DNA of 64,000 bases from an uncultured Vibrio sp. (GCA_947504195.1 CANNGN010000003.1:62001-126000), one strand, 5' to 3'; shown: positions 53,657 through 62,649, counted from the stretch's first letter. Notes: generated by a model from the sequence alone, not told the origin. Program-made: numbers and translations.

Positions 53657-54490
53657 ATGAAAATTTTCACCTTAGTACTTTCCCTACTTCTTACTCACTA
53701 CTCTGTGCAGGCCCACGAACGAATTATTAGCGCCGGTTCCGCAATCACAGAATTGGTATACGCACTGGGTGCAAGCGATCAATTGGTTGCGGTTGATGTG
53801 ACAAGCAAACACTTTATAGAGGGAACTGAATTACCTCAGGTTGGCTATCACAGACAACTGTCCGCAGAAGGGCTACTCGCTCTCAATCCAAGTTATCTGA
53901 TAGGCTCCTCTGAAATGGGTCCTCAGAGTACGATTAACACTCTAAAATCAAGCAATGTAGAGGTAACAGTTGTGCCTTCGGGAGACAGTATTGAGGACCT
54001 TTTTCAACGAATTGATGTGGTGGCAAAAATCACTGGCACCGAAGCCAATGCACCCGAATTAAAACAGACAATATCTGCACAACTTGATGAGCTTCATTCC
54101 CACACCTTAACTGACAAACCAAAAGTGATATTTTTAATGTTGAGTAAAGGCCGACCAGCCAACATAGGCGGAAAGGAAACAACGGTTGATACGATTATAA
54201 CCCTATCTGGGGCCAACAACCCTGCCAGTGATTATGTTTCTTCATACAAGCCTGCATCGATGGAAGCAGTTGTAGAGATGCAGCCAGACTATCTATTAGT
54301 CAGCGACCGAGCATGGCACAGTTTAGGGGGAGAGAAAGGCATTTTAGACGCATTTCCTTTGCTGGCCGCGACCCCTTCGGCTACAGGCAACAAGATTATT
54401 CCAATTCCGAGTCATGCTCTTATCGGTGGATTTGGCTTAGAAAGTATTCAACTCTCTCAGCGCCTTGCAGAGCAATTTAGCCAACCTTAA
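53657..54490 (+). CDS. hutB: Periplasmic heme-binding protein HutB-like
   Basis: 277-residue class III periplasmic binding protein. The signal peptide is residues 1-19 (MKIFTLVLSLLLTHYSVQA) and the mature start HERIISAGSAITELVYALG is typical of HmuT/HutB hemin-binding proteins. It carries heme from HutA to the HutCD permease. First gene of the plus-strand hutBCD operon, with 26 bases to hutC. Confidence 0.92.
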   Translation: MKIFTLVLSLLLTHYSVQAHERIISAGSAITELVYALGASDQLVAVDVTSKHFIEGTELPQVGYHRQLSAEGLLALNPSYLIGSSEMGPQSTINTLKSSNVEVTVVPSGDSIEDLFQRIDVVAKITGTEANAPELKQTISAQLDELHSHTLTDKPKVIFLMLSKGRPANIGGKETTVDTIITLSGANNPASDYVSSYKPASMEAVVEMQPDYLLVSDRAWHSLGGEKGILDAFPLLAATPSATGNKIIPIPSHALIGGFGLESIQLSQRLAEQFSQP

Positions 54491-54516
54491 CCAGCAACGA
54501 GACACGACAAATAATC

Positions 54517-55575
54517 ATGAAAAATATCGTATCAGGGCGGATGTCGACACGAGTTCTTTTCCTCGTTGGCTTGGTTTTGCTCTACTCTGCAATCGTCATT
54601 TCAGTCACGATTGGGCCGATGAACATCAGTTTCATTGATAGTATGCGCGCCATTTTACCCAATATAGTAACGTTTGATGAGCCCGTGGCTTCTCATGTCG
54701 AATTAGTGATTCAACAAATACGACTACCAAGAACATTATTGGCCATATCTGTAGGCGCGATTCTAGCGCTATGTGGCACAGTGATGCAGGGGTTATTTCG
54801 TAACTCCTTAGCCGATCCTGGCATTATTGGGGTGTCTTCTGGCGCTGCTTTGGGTGCTGCACTCGCCATTGTCGTTTTTGGTGGTTTGGCAGAACAATAT
54901 CCCAACCTGCTGCTTTTTGGGACGGTACCTCTTTTGTCATTTGTAGGCGGCACTGTCACGACTCTTATCGTGTATCGACTTGGAACAAGCGCAGCAGGCA
55001 CTTCAGTGACAATCATGCTACTCGCTGGGGTTGCGATCAGCGCCTTAGCAGGTGCCGGCCTTGGAGTCATGAACTATTTCGCCGATGACCAAGCTCTGCG
55101 CGATCTCTCTTTATGGACAATGGGCTCACTTGCAGGCGCAAACTGGGTGGGATTGATCCCAGCGTGGTCGACACTTCTTATTTTGTTCTTACTTTACTAT
55201 CGTGATGCGAATAAATTGAATGTGCTGTTACTCGGTGAACCCGAAGCCAAACATATGGGCATTAACGTCCAAACCTTAAAACGTCGTTTAATTCTTCTGA
55301 CTGCTGCGGGTGTTGGAATCACAGTATCATTATCAGGAATGATTGGCTTTGTCGGGCTCATCGTTCCTCATTTGGGTCGAATGCTCTGCGGTCCAAATCA
55401 CCGCTCTCTTTTGCCTATCTCGATGATCATGGGTGGGTTGCTGTTACTCACCGCCGACATGATTGCAAGAACCGTAGTCGCACCACTGGATATGCCCGTC
55501 GGTATCGTCACTGCGCTGCTTGGCTCTCCATTTTTTATCTGGCTTCTTATTAAGCAAAAGGCTCGCATTTCATGA
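54517..55575 (+). CDS. hutC: Heme ABC transporter permease HutC-like (FecCD family)
   Basis: 352-residue inner-membrane permease with about ten hydrophobic segments. FecCD motifs are RLPRTLLAISVGAILALCGT (about 68-87), NSLADPGIIGVSSGAALG and GLIVPHLGRMLCGPNHR near residue 285. It would form a homodimer with two HutD ATPases. It overlaps hutD by 4 bases. Confidence 0.93.
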   Translation: MKNIVSGRMSTRVLFLVGLVLLYSAIVISVTIGPMNISFIDSMRAILPNIVTFDEPVASHVELVIQQIRLPRTLLAISVGAILALCGTVMQGLFRNSLADPGIIGVSSGAALGAALAIVVFGGLAEQYPNLLLFGTVPLLSFVGGTVTTLIVYRLGTSAAGTSVTIMLLAGVAISALAGAGLGVMNYFADDQALRDLSLWTMGSLAGANWVGLIPAWSTLLILFLLYYRDANKLNVLLLGEPEAKHMGINVQTLKRRLILLTAAGVGITVSLSGMIGFVGLIVPHLGRMLCGPNHRSLLPISMIMGGLLLLTADMIARTVVAPLDMPVGIVTALLGSPFFIWLLIKQKARIS

Positions 55576-56345
55576 AAACCACCGCCTTATCAGTACAAAA
55601 TCTCGATCTTCAGTTCGGTGACCGCATTGTTTTAGATAACGTATCAACACAGCTTTATTCTAATGAATTGACCATTTTATTGGGACCTAACGGCACAGGA
55701 AAAAGCAGCCTATTAAAACTTATGACCAAGGAATCGCCATCAAACGGGAAAATTGCTTATTTCCGAAAAAATGCCGAGCAATGGGATCGCGCCCAATTGG
55801 CGAAACAACTCGGTGTCTTACCTCAGTCGAGCAATTTATCGTTTAACTTTACCGTTCGTGAAGTCGTCGAATTGGGCGGTCTAACGCTGAGTGAATCTCA
55901 AAAGAAGATTTCTGAGATTGCTGAGTTTCACATGGTTAAAACCGATGTTATTCACCTTGCTGATAGACTCTACCCTAGCCTTTCAGGAGGCGAACGTCAG
56001 CGCGTTCATTTCGCCAGAGTCCTTACTCAACTAGCACAAAGTGGTGAAAATAAAATTTTGCTACTTGATGAACCGACCTCTGCTCTCGACCTCTCCCATC
56101 AACACAACACGTTGGCACTCGCCAAATCGCTCACGCAACAGGGGGCATCGGTTGTGATCGTGATGCATGATCTCAATCTCGCCGCGCAATATGCCGACAG
56201 AATTTTAATCCTCAATGAAGGAAAACTGGTGGCTGATGGCACACCATGGGAAACACTTACCAAAGAGGTCATTGGTTCAGTATACCAGTGGGAGGTTTCA
56301 ATTATTGTTCACCCAGAACGCGGGCACCCTGTGATCTTGGCTTGA
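55572..56345 (+). CDS. hutD: Heme ABC transporter ATPase HutD-like
   Basis: 257-residue ATPase. Walker A GPNGTGKS is at 38-45, the signature SLSGGERQRVHFARVL near 136-151, Walker B LLLDEPTSALDLSHQ follows, and the H-loop is in IVMHDLNLAAQYAD. It powers heme import with HutB and HutC. A stem-loop follows 82 bases after the stop. Confidence 0.93.
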   Translation: MKTTALSVQNLDLQFGDRIVLDNVSTQLYSNELTILLGPNGTGKSSLLKLMTKESPSNGKIAYFRKNAEQWDRAQLAKQLGVLPQSSNLSFNFTVREVVELGGLTLSESQKKISEIAEFHMVKTDVIHLADRLYPSLSGGERQRVHFARVLTQLAQSGENKILLLDEPTSALDLSHQHNTLALAKSLTQQGASVVIVMHDLNLAAQYADRILILNEGKLVADGTPWETLTKEVIGSVYQWEVSIIVHPERGHPVILA

Positions 56346-56814
56346 GTTTACCCATAGAGATAATGCAACTAAATCATTACCATACACCCTACGTCGCTAA
56401 ATAAGTTACCGCCTTTTTACAATATCCAACTCTTCTTCTGCATGACGATGTGAAATAGGAGAAGAGTTGATTATCGCACCTCTCTTCGGGACACCTCCCT
56501 CCTTCATTTAAATCATCAATGATCAAAACACCTTAATAGTATTAATTCTAAAAATGAATTATTCGACTCAATCAATTCCACAATAAGAAATACCAGAATA
56601 CTTATCCAACCTTTTGATTGATAACATTTTATTAACAACACCCAAAGAGAAAGTCTGTATTATTTGTTTGTTTTCAAACACTTACAGTTTACATTTAATT
56701 TTCCGTGCACACATCACAGAATAAACCATTAACAAATGCAAATAAAATGGAATTATAGATATAATAAATTCCACATTGCGAAACCATTAAGAAGCCCAGT
56801 AAAGGATAGAAAAT
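56346..56814. other. Non-coding gap before the yiaK operon
   Basis: 469 bases with no supported gene. It contains a 10-bp stem (CAACTCTTCT 56427-56436 / AGAAGAGTTG 56460-56469) after hutD, a TGTTTG-TTTT-CAAACA dyad (56665-56680), and the IclR-type operator at 56748-56773. Confidence 0.6.
56748..56773. promoter_or_regulatory. IclR-type operator before yiaK
   Basis: Inverted repeat TGGAATT-N12-AATTCCA, 41 bases before the yiaK start. Half-sites agree with the IclR-family pattern (TGGAA ... TTCCA). The IclR regulator gene at 61498 lies at the end of the same cluster. Confidence 0.55.
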
Positions 56815-57816
56815 ATGCCATTAGTGTCACTTGAAAAATTACAATCTGAATATGAACGCGTTCTACTTGCTCGAGATATGAAGCCTGAAATGGCGACGCG
56901 TTTAGCCGCTGGATTTGTCGAAATGGCCAATGAAGGAACCTATTCACACGGAATCAATCGCTTTCCTGTTTTTATCGATCAAGTTGATAAAGGTCAGATA
57001 AAACTTAATGAAGTGCCTAAATGCGTAAACAGCATGGGTGCATTAGAGCAATGGGACTGTAACTTTGGCCCCGGTGTATTAAATGGCCTCATTTGTTCTG
57101 ACCGTGCAATGGAGTTAGCGAAAGAGCATGGAATTGGCATGGTTGGCATGCGTAACTCTAACCATTGGATGCGTGGTGGTGCTTATGTATTGCGCATGGC
57201 ACGAGAAGGTTTTGCGGGGATTGCATCAACAAACTCTATTGCTGTAATGCCAGCCTGGGGTGGGAAAGATCATCGTATTGGTTCAAATCCACTAATAATG
57301 GCAATTGCTGGAGATCCACCCGTCTTAGTCGACTGCTCTATGTCACAGTACTCTTATGGCCAACTGCAAAACTATGTACTTGCAGATAAAGAGCTACCTA
57401 TTGAAGGTGGTTTTGATGACAACGGAGAACTAACCAAAGACCCACATATTCTTTGGGAAAATAAGCGTCTAGTTCCTATGGGCTTCTGGAAAGGATCATC
57501 AATGTCTATCGTATTAGATATGATGCTAACCGCTATTTGTGGTGGTAACTCTGTACCGGCATTAACAGAAGACATGGGTGGCGAATTTGGTATATCGCAA
57601 TTTCTAATAGCCATTGATTTAAGTAAAACAATTGAGCCAACTCAGTTTTCCGCCGAAATGAAGCGAATCCGTGACTATGTATTAGCATCTGAACCAGCTG
57701 AAACAGGCTCAGTAAGGATTGCGGGTTCTGACATTGAAACCTTTATTACTAAACATAAAGAAGCAGGTGGCATTGAGGTTCATCAAGAAATCTGGTCACA
57801 AATCCAAGCACTGTAA
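56815..57816 (+). CDS. yiaK: 2,3-diketo-L-gulonate reductase (YiaK/DlgD-like)
   Basis: 333-residue NAD(P)H-dependent dehydrogenase of the type-2 malate/L-lactate dehydrogenase family. Catalytic His45 lies in YSHGINRFP, equivalent to H44 of E. coli YiaK. NHWMRGGAYV, TNSIAVMPAWGGKD and MGFWKGSSMSIVLDM are almost word for word those of YiaK. It reduces 2,3-diketo-L-gulonate to 3-keto-L-gulonate. First gene of a plus-strand operon with a TRAP transporter and YiaL, as in E. coli yiaKLMNO. Confidence 0.92.
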   Translation: MPLVSLEKLQSEYERVLLARDMKPEMATRLAAGFVEMANEGTYSHGINRFPVFIDQVDKGQIKLNEVPKCVNSMGALEQWDCNFGPGVLNGLICSDRAMELAKEHGIGMVGMRNSNHWMRGGAYVLRMAREGFAGIASTNSIAVMPAWGGKDHRIGSNPLIMAIAGDPPVLVDCSMSQYSYGQLQNYVLADKELPIEGGFDDNGELTKDPHILWENKRLVPMGFWKGSSMSIVLDMMLTAICGGNSVPALTEDMGGEFGISQFLIAIDLSKTIEPTQFSAEMKRIRDYVLASEPAETGSVRIAGSDIETFITKHKEAGGIEVHQEIWSQIQAL

Positions 57817-57879
57817 GTTAGAGCGACGCACTATCTTAAAAAGTAGTGGCTTAAATGGCGAAAAGCTGAGGAGGACCCT

Positions 57880-58365
57880 GTGCGAAAAATATTAACCTGG
57901 ATTTGGAATAGCATTGATATTTTGATGGCATTCATCTTAGCAGTAATGATTGCCCTTGTTTTTACAAATGTGGTCTTGCGTTATGGCTTTTCATCTAGCT
58001 TGCGCCCGTCGGTGGAATTATCTCGGTTGGGGCTTGTTTGGGTGGTTATGCTCGGTGCGGTAACCGTTTTACGTCGTGGTGAACATTTGGCTGTCGCCGA
58101 ATTTTCAGAAAAATTATTACCACGTGCTGTGCCTTTTCTACGCCGTATCTGTTGGTTAGTTATCCTTATATCCGTCTCTTTATTATTTATTGGGTCTTTC
58201 CGTCAAATGATGGCCAATTGGAACAACATTTCACAGTTAACCGGCCTTCCTTCTGCATTATTTTATCTTGCAGGTGTGATTTCTGGGATCTTAATGGCCT
58301 TCGTTGCAGTCGTCAGAGTGATCAACCCAAATGCTCTAACATCTGACTTAGAGGATAGAACATGA
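57880..58365 (+). CDS. yiaM: TRAP transporter small membrane subunit (DctQ/YiaM)
   Basis: 161-residue small subunit with four predicted helices (about 13-32, 48-66, 89-110, 128-150). DctQ motifs are SSLRPSVELSRLGLVWVVML. It starts with GTG, supported by GAGGAG a few bases upstream. It overlaps the large subunit gene by 4 bases (ATGA). The complex imports 2,3-diketogulonate with a sodium gradient. Confidence 0.9.
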   Translation: MRKILTWIWNSIDILMAFILAVMIALVFTNVVLRYGFSSSLRPSVELSRLGLVWVVMLGAVTVLRRGEHLAVAEFSEKLLPRAVPFLRRICWLVILISVSLLFIGSFRQMMANWNNISQLTGLPSALFYLAGVISGILMAFVAVVRVINPNALTSDLEDRT

Positions 58366-59642
58366 CTCTCGCAATCTTTCTTGTTGTATTAGTCGGCTCG
58401 ATTCTTCTCGGGTTACCTGTTGCATTTGCATTATTACTTTCGTCAATGGCATTGATGCTACACATGGATCTGTTTAGTGCCAATATCATTGCTCAATCAC
58501 TGATTAATGGCGTTGATAGTTTCCCACTTTTAGCGATTCCATTCTTTTTAGTTGCGGGCGAGGTAATGTCCTCTGGTGGTTTATCAGCAAGGATCGTTCG
58601 TCTCGCAACGACACTGGTTGGCCATCGCAAAGGTGGATTAGGTTACGTCGCGATTTTCACTTCTGTTTTGCTTGCCGGTTTATCTGGTTCTGCTGTAGCT
58701 GATGCTGCGGCCTTGGTGAGTATTTTGTACCCAATGATGAAAGCGGCCAAATACCCCGAAGGATCATCAATGGGATTACTCGCATCGGGCGGTATTATCG
58801 CACCTGTCATTCCTCCTTCACTTCCTTTAATTCTGGTTGGGGTTGCCGGTGGAATCTCGATTAAGAATCTATTTTTAGGCGGCATAGTACCCGGCATCAT
58901 GATGGGTATGACCCTTGTCTTAGTTTGGTCTCTATTAGTTCGCAAAGAAGATCTTGATGTTGCTCCAAAGGCGAGTAGATCTGAAAAAATCGCTGCACTT
59001 AAAGATGGTATCTGGGCTTTATTCCTACCGATTATTATTATTGGTGGTATCCGCTTCGGTATATTCACGCCAACTGAAGCCGCTGTTGTTGCCGCGGTTT
59101 ACGCCATTTTTGTATCGACATTTATTTACCGAGAAATATCTTGGAAAGGCTTCTACAACATACTGTTAACCGCAGGACGCTCAACGGCAATGGTCATGTT
59201 TTTAGTCGGCTGTGCAATGGTTGCTGCTTGGTTGATTACCGTTGCTCAACTCCCTCAACAATTGACAGAGCTACTCGGCCCTCTTGTTGAAAGCCCACGC
59301 CTATTAATGGCCGTAATTATGTTGTTGGTACTATGTGTTGGCATGGTAATGGACCTTAGCCCAACCATCTTAATCCTCGTCCCATTGCTCATGCCAATCA
59401 TTAAAGTTGCAGGTATTGATCCAGTTTATTTTGGATTGATGTTTGTCATTAACTGTTCGATTGGATTAATAACGCCACCCGTTGGAACAGTGTTAAATGT
59501 GGTTTGTGGTGTCGGCCGCGTTCCAATGTCTGCCGCGGTTAGAGGTGTTTTACCCTTTATTTCAGCTTATCTCGTGCTATTGGCAATATTTATTGCCTTC
59601 CCTAGCATCATCATTGTGCCGATGCAATTTATCACCGGCTAA
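58362..59642 (+). CDS. yiaN: TRAP transporter large membrane subunit (DctM/YiaN)
   Basis: 426-residue channel subunit with about 12-13 hydrophobic segments. The DctM signatures LLAGLSGSAVADAAALVSIL (about 101-120) and GGIIAPVIPPSLPLILVGVA (about 143-162) are clear. It is coupled to yiaM by overlap. A hairpin precedes the next gene. Confidence 0.92.
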   Translation: MTLAIFLVVLVGSILLGLPVAFALLLSSMALMLHMDLFSANIIAQSLINGVDSFPLLAIPFFLVAGEVMSSGGLSARIVRLATTLVGHRKGGLGYVAIFTSVLLAGLSGSAVADAAALVSILYPMMKAAKYPEGSSMGLLASGGIIAPVIPPSLPLILVGVAGGISIKNLFLGGIVPGIMMGMTLVLVWSLLVRKEDLDVAPKASRSEKIAALKDGIWALFLPIIIIGGIRFGIFTPTEAAVVAAVYAIFVSTFIYREISWKGFYNILLTAGRSTAMVMFLVGCAMVAAWLITVAQLPQQLTELLGPLVESPRLLMAVIMLLVLCVGMVMDLSPTILILVPLLMPIIKVAGIDPVYFGLMFVINCSIGLITPPVGTVLNVVCGVGRVPMSAAVRGVLPFISAYLVLLAIFIAFPSIIIVPMQFITG

Positions 59643-59660
59643 AACTAAGTTCTATATTTT

Positions 59661-59682
59661 GCCAATGATCGTTTTCATTGGC
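59661..59682 (+). promoter_or_regulatory. Intercistronic hairpin before yiaO
   Basis: Perfect 8-bp stem GCCAATGA / TCATTGGC with a 6-base loop, between the large subunit stop and the CAGGAG ribosome site of yiaO. It probably shields the abundant binding-protein mRNA from 5' decay. Confidence 0.55.
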
Positions 59683-59701
59683 TTAACTCAGGAGAAATAA
59701 C

Positions 59702-60679
59702 ATGAAGTCTTTATTAAAAGTTGTTGGTCTTACTACTACATTAGCATTGTTTTCGTCATCGGCTATGTCAGCTGTAACACTAAAGCTTGCACATGCGGCA
59801 CCAGAATCAGATTTACAGCAAAATATGTCTCTGTTTTTCAAAAAAGAAGTGGAAGCTCGAACTGACGGAGATGTAAAAGTTAACATTTTCCCCAATGGTC
59901 TTTTGGGTAACGATGCACAGATGATCGATGGTTCCCGTTCCGGTATTCTGGACATTTCACTAGTTGGTCTAAATAACTACTCTGGTTTGATGCCTGAATC
60001 AGCAGCACTGACGCTGCCTTTCATATTTCCTAACCGTGAAACAGCTTACAAAGTATTAGACGGTGAAGTTGGCCAAGGTGTTATGGCTGACTTAGAAGAA
60101 TTTGGCTTAAAAGGGCTTGGTTATCCTGAAAATGGTTACCGTAATATGACTAACAGCCGTGGACCAATTCGTGTTCCATCTGATGTTAAAGGTCTGCAAA
60201 TGCGAGTGAATGGTTCTAAAGCATTGAATGATATGTTCGATAGTTTAGAGGCTAATCCACAACAAATTCCTGTAGCTGAGCTCTATACTGCGCTTGAAAC
60301 CGGCGTTGTTGACGCACAAGACCATCCAATAGGCGTAACTCTGTCGTTCAAATTTTATGAAGTTCAAAAATATCTAAGCATGACCCAACACGCTTATTCA
60401 CCTCTTGCACTCGCGATGAACCTTGAAAAATTTAATGGTTTAAGCCAAGAGCAGCAAGCAATTATCACTACGGTTGCTTCAGAGGCAGTTGCAATGCAAC
60501 GTCAGTTGAGTATCGAGAAAGAAGATTCAATGATTGCAGACCTCGAAGCCCAAGGTATGAAAGTTAATCGTGATGTAGATGGTGCTGCATTCCAAGCTGC
60601 TGTTAAGCCTGTTTGGGCCGCTTTCATTAAAGAAAATGGTGATACTATGGTTAATAACATTCTAGCAGCGTCAAAATAA
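59702..60679 (+). CDS. yiaO: TRAP transporter periplasmic binding protein (DctP/YiaO)
   Basis: 325-residue binding protein. The signal peptide is residues 1-23 (MKSLLKVVGLTTTLALFSSS ... AMSA). Mature start VTLKLAHAAPESDLQQNMSL is followed by the DctP motif region LQMRVNGSKALNDMFDSLEA (about 162-181), which holds the substrate-carboxylate-binding arginine. Third transporter part of the yia-like operon. Confidence 0.92.
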   Translation: MKSLLKVVGLTTTLALFSSSAMSAVTLKLAHAAPESDLQQNMSLFFKKEVEARTDGDVKVNIFPNGLLGNDAQMIDGSRSGILDISLVGLNNYSGLMPESAALTLPFIFPNRETAYKVLDGEVGQGVMADLEEFGLKGLGYPENGYRNMTNSRGPIRVPSDVKGLQMRVNGSKALNDMFDSLEANPQQIPVAELYTALETGVVDAQDHPIGVTLSFKFYEVQKYLSMTQHAYSPLALAMNLEKFNGLSQEQQAIITTVASEAVAMQRQLSIEKEDSMIADLEAQGMKVNRDVDGAAFQAAVKPVWAAFIKENGDTMVNNILAASK

Positions 60680-60708
60680 GTTAAACAAGTTAGCCTAATA
60701 ATATGAAC

Positions 60709-60732
60709 CCCCTATCTTTTTGAAGATAGGGG
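60709..60732 (+). promoter_or_regulatory. Hairpin that hides the yiaL ribosome-binding site
   Basis: Perfect 10-bp stem CCCCTATCTT (60709-60718) / AAGATAGGGG (60723-60732) with a 4-base loop. The right arm ends in GGGG, which is the Shine-Dalgarno sequence of yiaL (7 bases before ATG 60740). It could act as a partial terminator or as a translational lock. Confidence 0.6.
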
Positions 60733-60739
60733 TTAAATA

Positions 60740-61255
60740 ATGAAACATGACAACGGCAGACATGACATGTTAACTGGAACAATTAATCTAACCATAGAGC
60801 ACCAATATTATCCCAAATGTATAACTCAGATTTTTGAGTACTTGAATAGCTTAGATTTAAGCAAACTTGCACTTGGCAGGCATGAGTTACCTTTATTTCC
60901 TTCAGATAAGGCATGGTTTGTTATTTTAGAATACCAAAAACAGCCGCAATCAGAATTACTACCAGAGGTACATAAATACCACAGTGATTTACAAATAGTG
61001 CTTTCAGGTAGCGAAAAGATGGCTTGGACTATTGATAACGGAAATCATACCCCCGCAGAAGCGTACAATAACACTCGTGATTTACAATTTTATCGTCCAG
61101 AAACAATTGCTCTTAATTATCTAAAGGCACTGCCTGGGCATTTTTACCTGTTTACACCAAACACCATTCATGTGACGAATATTGAAGATGGCCGAGGAGA
61201 TCCCGTACGAAAATTAGTGGTAAAAATACATAACGATCTTTTGGCACCTTGCTGA
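60740..61255 (+). CDS. yiaL: YhcH/YjgK/YiaL family protein
   Basis: 171-residue cupin-like protein of the YhcH/YiaL family, found with sugar-acid and sialic acid operons; a sugar isomerase or anomerase role is proposed for homologues. The conserved EVHKYHSDLQIVLSGSEKMA (about 75-94) carries the metal/substrate-binding residues, and a second site is in LFTPNTIHVTN. It has a good ribosome site for ATG 60740, but nine residues more than E. coli YiaL at the N-terminus. A methionine at residue 10 is an alternative start. Confidence 0.88.
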   Translation: MKHDNGRHDMLTGTINLTIEHQYYPKCITQIFEYLNSLDLSKLALGRHELPLFPSDKAWFVILEYQKQPQSELLPEVHKYHSDLQIVLSGSEKMAWTIDNGNHTPAEAYNNTRDLQFYRPETIALNYLKALPGHFYLFTPNTIHVTNIEDGRGDPVRKLVVKIHNDLLAPC

Positions 61256-61357
61256 TAAATGATGTATGAGAGTGAGATAGTAATACAGCCAAAGGACGCT
61301 CAAATATACCCAACAATGAACAGCTTGTCTTAGATTGAATTAAATGGCACTGGTGCT

Positions 61358-61372
61358 ATCTTTCCGAAAGAT
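61358..61372. promoter_or_regulatory. Palindrome upstream of the IclR gene
   Basis: Perfect inverted repeat ATCTTTC-C-GAAAGAT about 125 bases before the IclR start, in the 242-base gap after yiaL. Candidate operator for autoregulation; it differs from the TGGAATT dyad in front of yiaK. Confidence 0.4.
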
Positions 61373-61497
61373 TTACACTTATTTAAAAAATTAAAAGTGA
61401 ATTCATTTATTGTAGGAAGCGCTTTAACGAGTCGCGAAGACAATCAGATGGCACAACCTTCTCACAGCAAAATAGCTAAACATTGGTAACGACTTTC

Positions 61498-62256
61498 ATG
61501 AGTGAACATATTAAATCATTGGCAAAAGCACTGACAGTATTAGAGTTTTTAGGTCAGTTTCCGAATGGGATTTCCTTACAAAAAATTTCGGATGCGACTG
61601 GAATGACCAAATCATCGGTCCACCGGATTTTAGCAACCTTTGAAATGAATGGTTATGTCACTCAGCTATCCTCAAATAAAGAATACCGTTTAACAATGAA
61701 ATTAATGCACCTGGGGCAGGCTGCGATGAATTCAGATGTTATTGGTATCGTAAAACCTTATCTCTCCACACTATTAGAAACATTAAATGAAACGGTAAAT
61801 TTCCTTTCTTTTGAAGGAGATAAAATTGTTTTTAAAGATAAACTTGAACCACAAAACGCCGCATTTAGAACAAGGACTTATGTGGGGATGTATTCACCAA
61901 AGTATTGCTCTGCCGCAGGCAAATGTTCACTGGCCTTTATTGATGAAAACCTAAGAGAGTCATATTGGCAAAGAAACTCTAATGTGATGAAACAGTTAAC
62001 CGCCAATACTATTTTAGACAAAAAACAGTTTTTTGATGTCTTAGACAGCATTAAAATAAACGGTTTTGCGTTAGATGATGAAGAGAATGAAGCGGGTATT
62101 TCCTGCGTCGCCGTTCCCATTTGTGACAAAAATGGTACCCCTATTTACGCAGTGAGTGTTTCAGCACTTACTCCCAAAATGAAAGATTTAGGCTATCAGA
62201 CCATCGCAACTGAAATTAAAAAAATCACAACAAAAATAGAACAGGAGCTATTTTAA
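61498..62256 (+). CDS. yiaJ: IclR-family transcriptional regulator (YiaJ-like)
   Basis: 252-residue regulator. The winged helix-turn-helix is at about 5-65 (GISLQKISDATGMTKSSVHR). The effector domain at about 75-250 contains PKYCSAAGKCSLAF and DDEENEAGISCVAVPICDKN, typical IclR motifs. ATG at 61498 is preferred over TTG at 61483. Located at the end of the yiaKMNOL-type cluster in the same direction, whereas in E. coli yiaJ is divergent. Likely represses the operon through the TGGAATT dyad at 56748. Confidence 0.88.
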   Translation: MSEHIKSLAKALTVLEFLGQFPNGISLQKISDATGMTKSSVHRILATFEMNGYVTQLSSNKEYRLTMKLMHLGQAAMNSDVIGIVKPYLSTLLETLNETVNFLSFEGDKIVFKDKLEPQNAAFRTRTYVGMYSPKYCSAAGKCSLAFIDENLRESYWQRNSNVMKQLTANTILDKKQFFDVLDSIKINGFALDDEENEAGISCVAVPICDKNGTPIYAVSVSALTPKMKDLGYQTIATEIKKITTKIEQELF

Positions 62257-62315
62257 GGTATATGTAAACATTAGCCTGCCTCATTTCTACCTAGCAAGGT
62301 AAAAACTGGGAGTAA

Positions 62316-62459
62316 TTAAAACCAAGCCGATGCAACTAAGAATGCAGTAGCACTAAGTATTACGGTCATTTTTAATAAAAATATCGCGAGTTCAAGTACA
62401 GGTGAAACCTTATTTTCAAGTACTTCAATAGAATCTGGAATTTGTTCTGATGTATTCAT
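62316..62459 (-). CDS. Small membrane protein of unknown function (47 residues)
   Basis: Short ORF of 47 residues beginning MNTSEQIPDSIEVLENKVSP and ending in one strong hydrophobic segment (about residues 21-46, ELAIFLLKMTVILSATAFLV then ASAWF). AAGGG stands six bases before the ATG, and the upstream sequence is AT-rich. The layout, a short acidic cytoplasmic head and a single C-terminal helix, is usual for small membrane proteins. No family was recognised. It lies downstream of the SMP-30 gene on the same strand but is separated from it by a hairpin and about 250 bases. Confidence 0.6.
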   Translation of the reverse strand: MNTSEQIPDSIEVLENKVSPVLELAIFLLKMTVILSATAFLVASAWF

Positions 62460-62622
62460 TGTAACCCTTCACATTTATATGATTCAGGTCACAACTATAA
62501 CAAAAATGAGATATGCGTCAATTTATTTGGTAATTTAACTACATAATTAGCAAAGATAGCAACTTAATCAACTCAAATTTTGAAACTAAATTACATGAAA
62601 AACTGTGTAGAAATTGAATAAT

Positions 62623-62649
62623 ATGCGCCCCATATACTAACGGGCGCAT
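62623..62649 (-). terminator. Hairpin after the SMP-30 gene
   Basis: Perfect 8-bp stem ATGCGCCC / GGGCGCAT with an 11-base loop, about 65 bases past the stop of the minus-strand SMP-30 gene. The following minus-strand sequence is AT-rich (ATTATTCAATTTC) but has no pure T run. Confidence 0.55.

Noticed and set aside
56701..56725. CRP-like site (GTGCACACATCACA) before yiaK
   Set aside because: Only the right half TCACA fits the consensus; the left half is poor, so the match is not better than chance.
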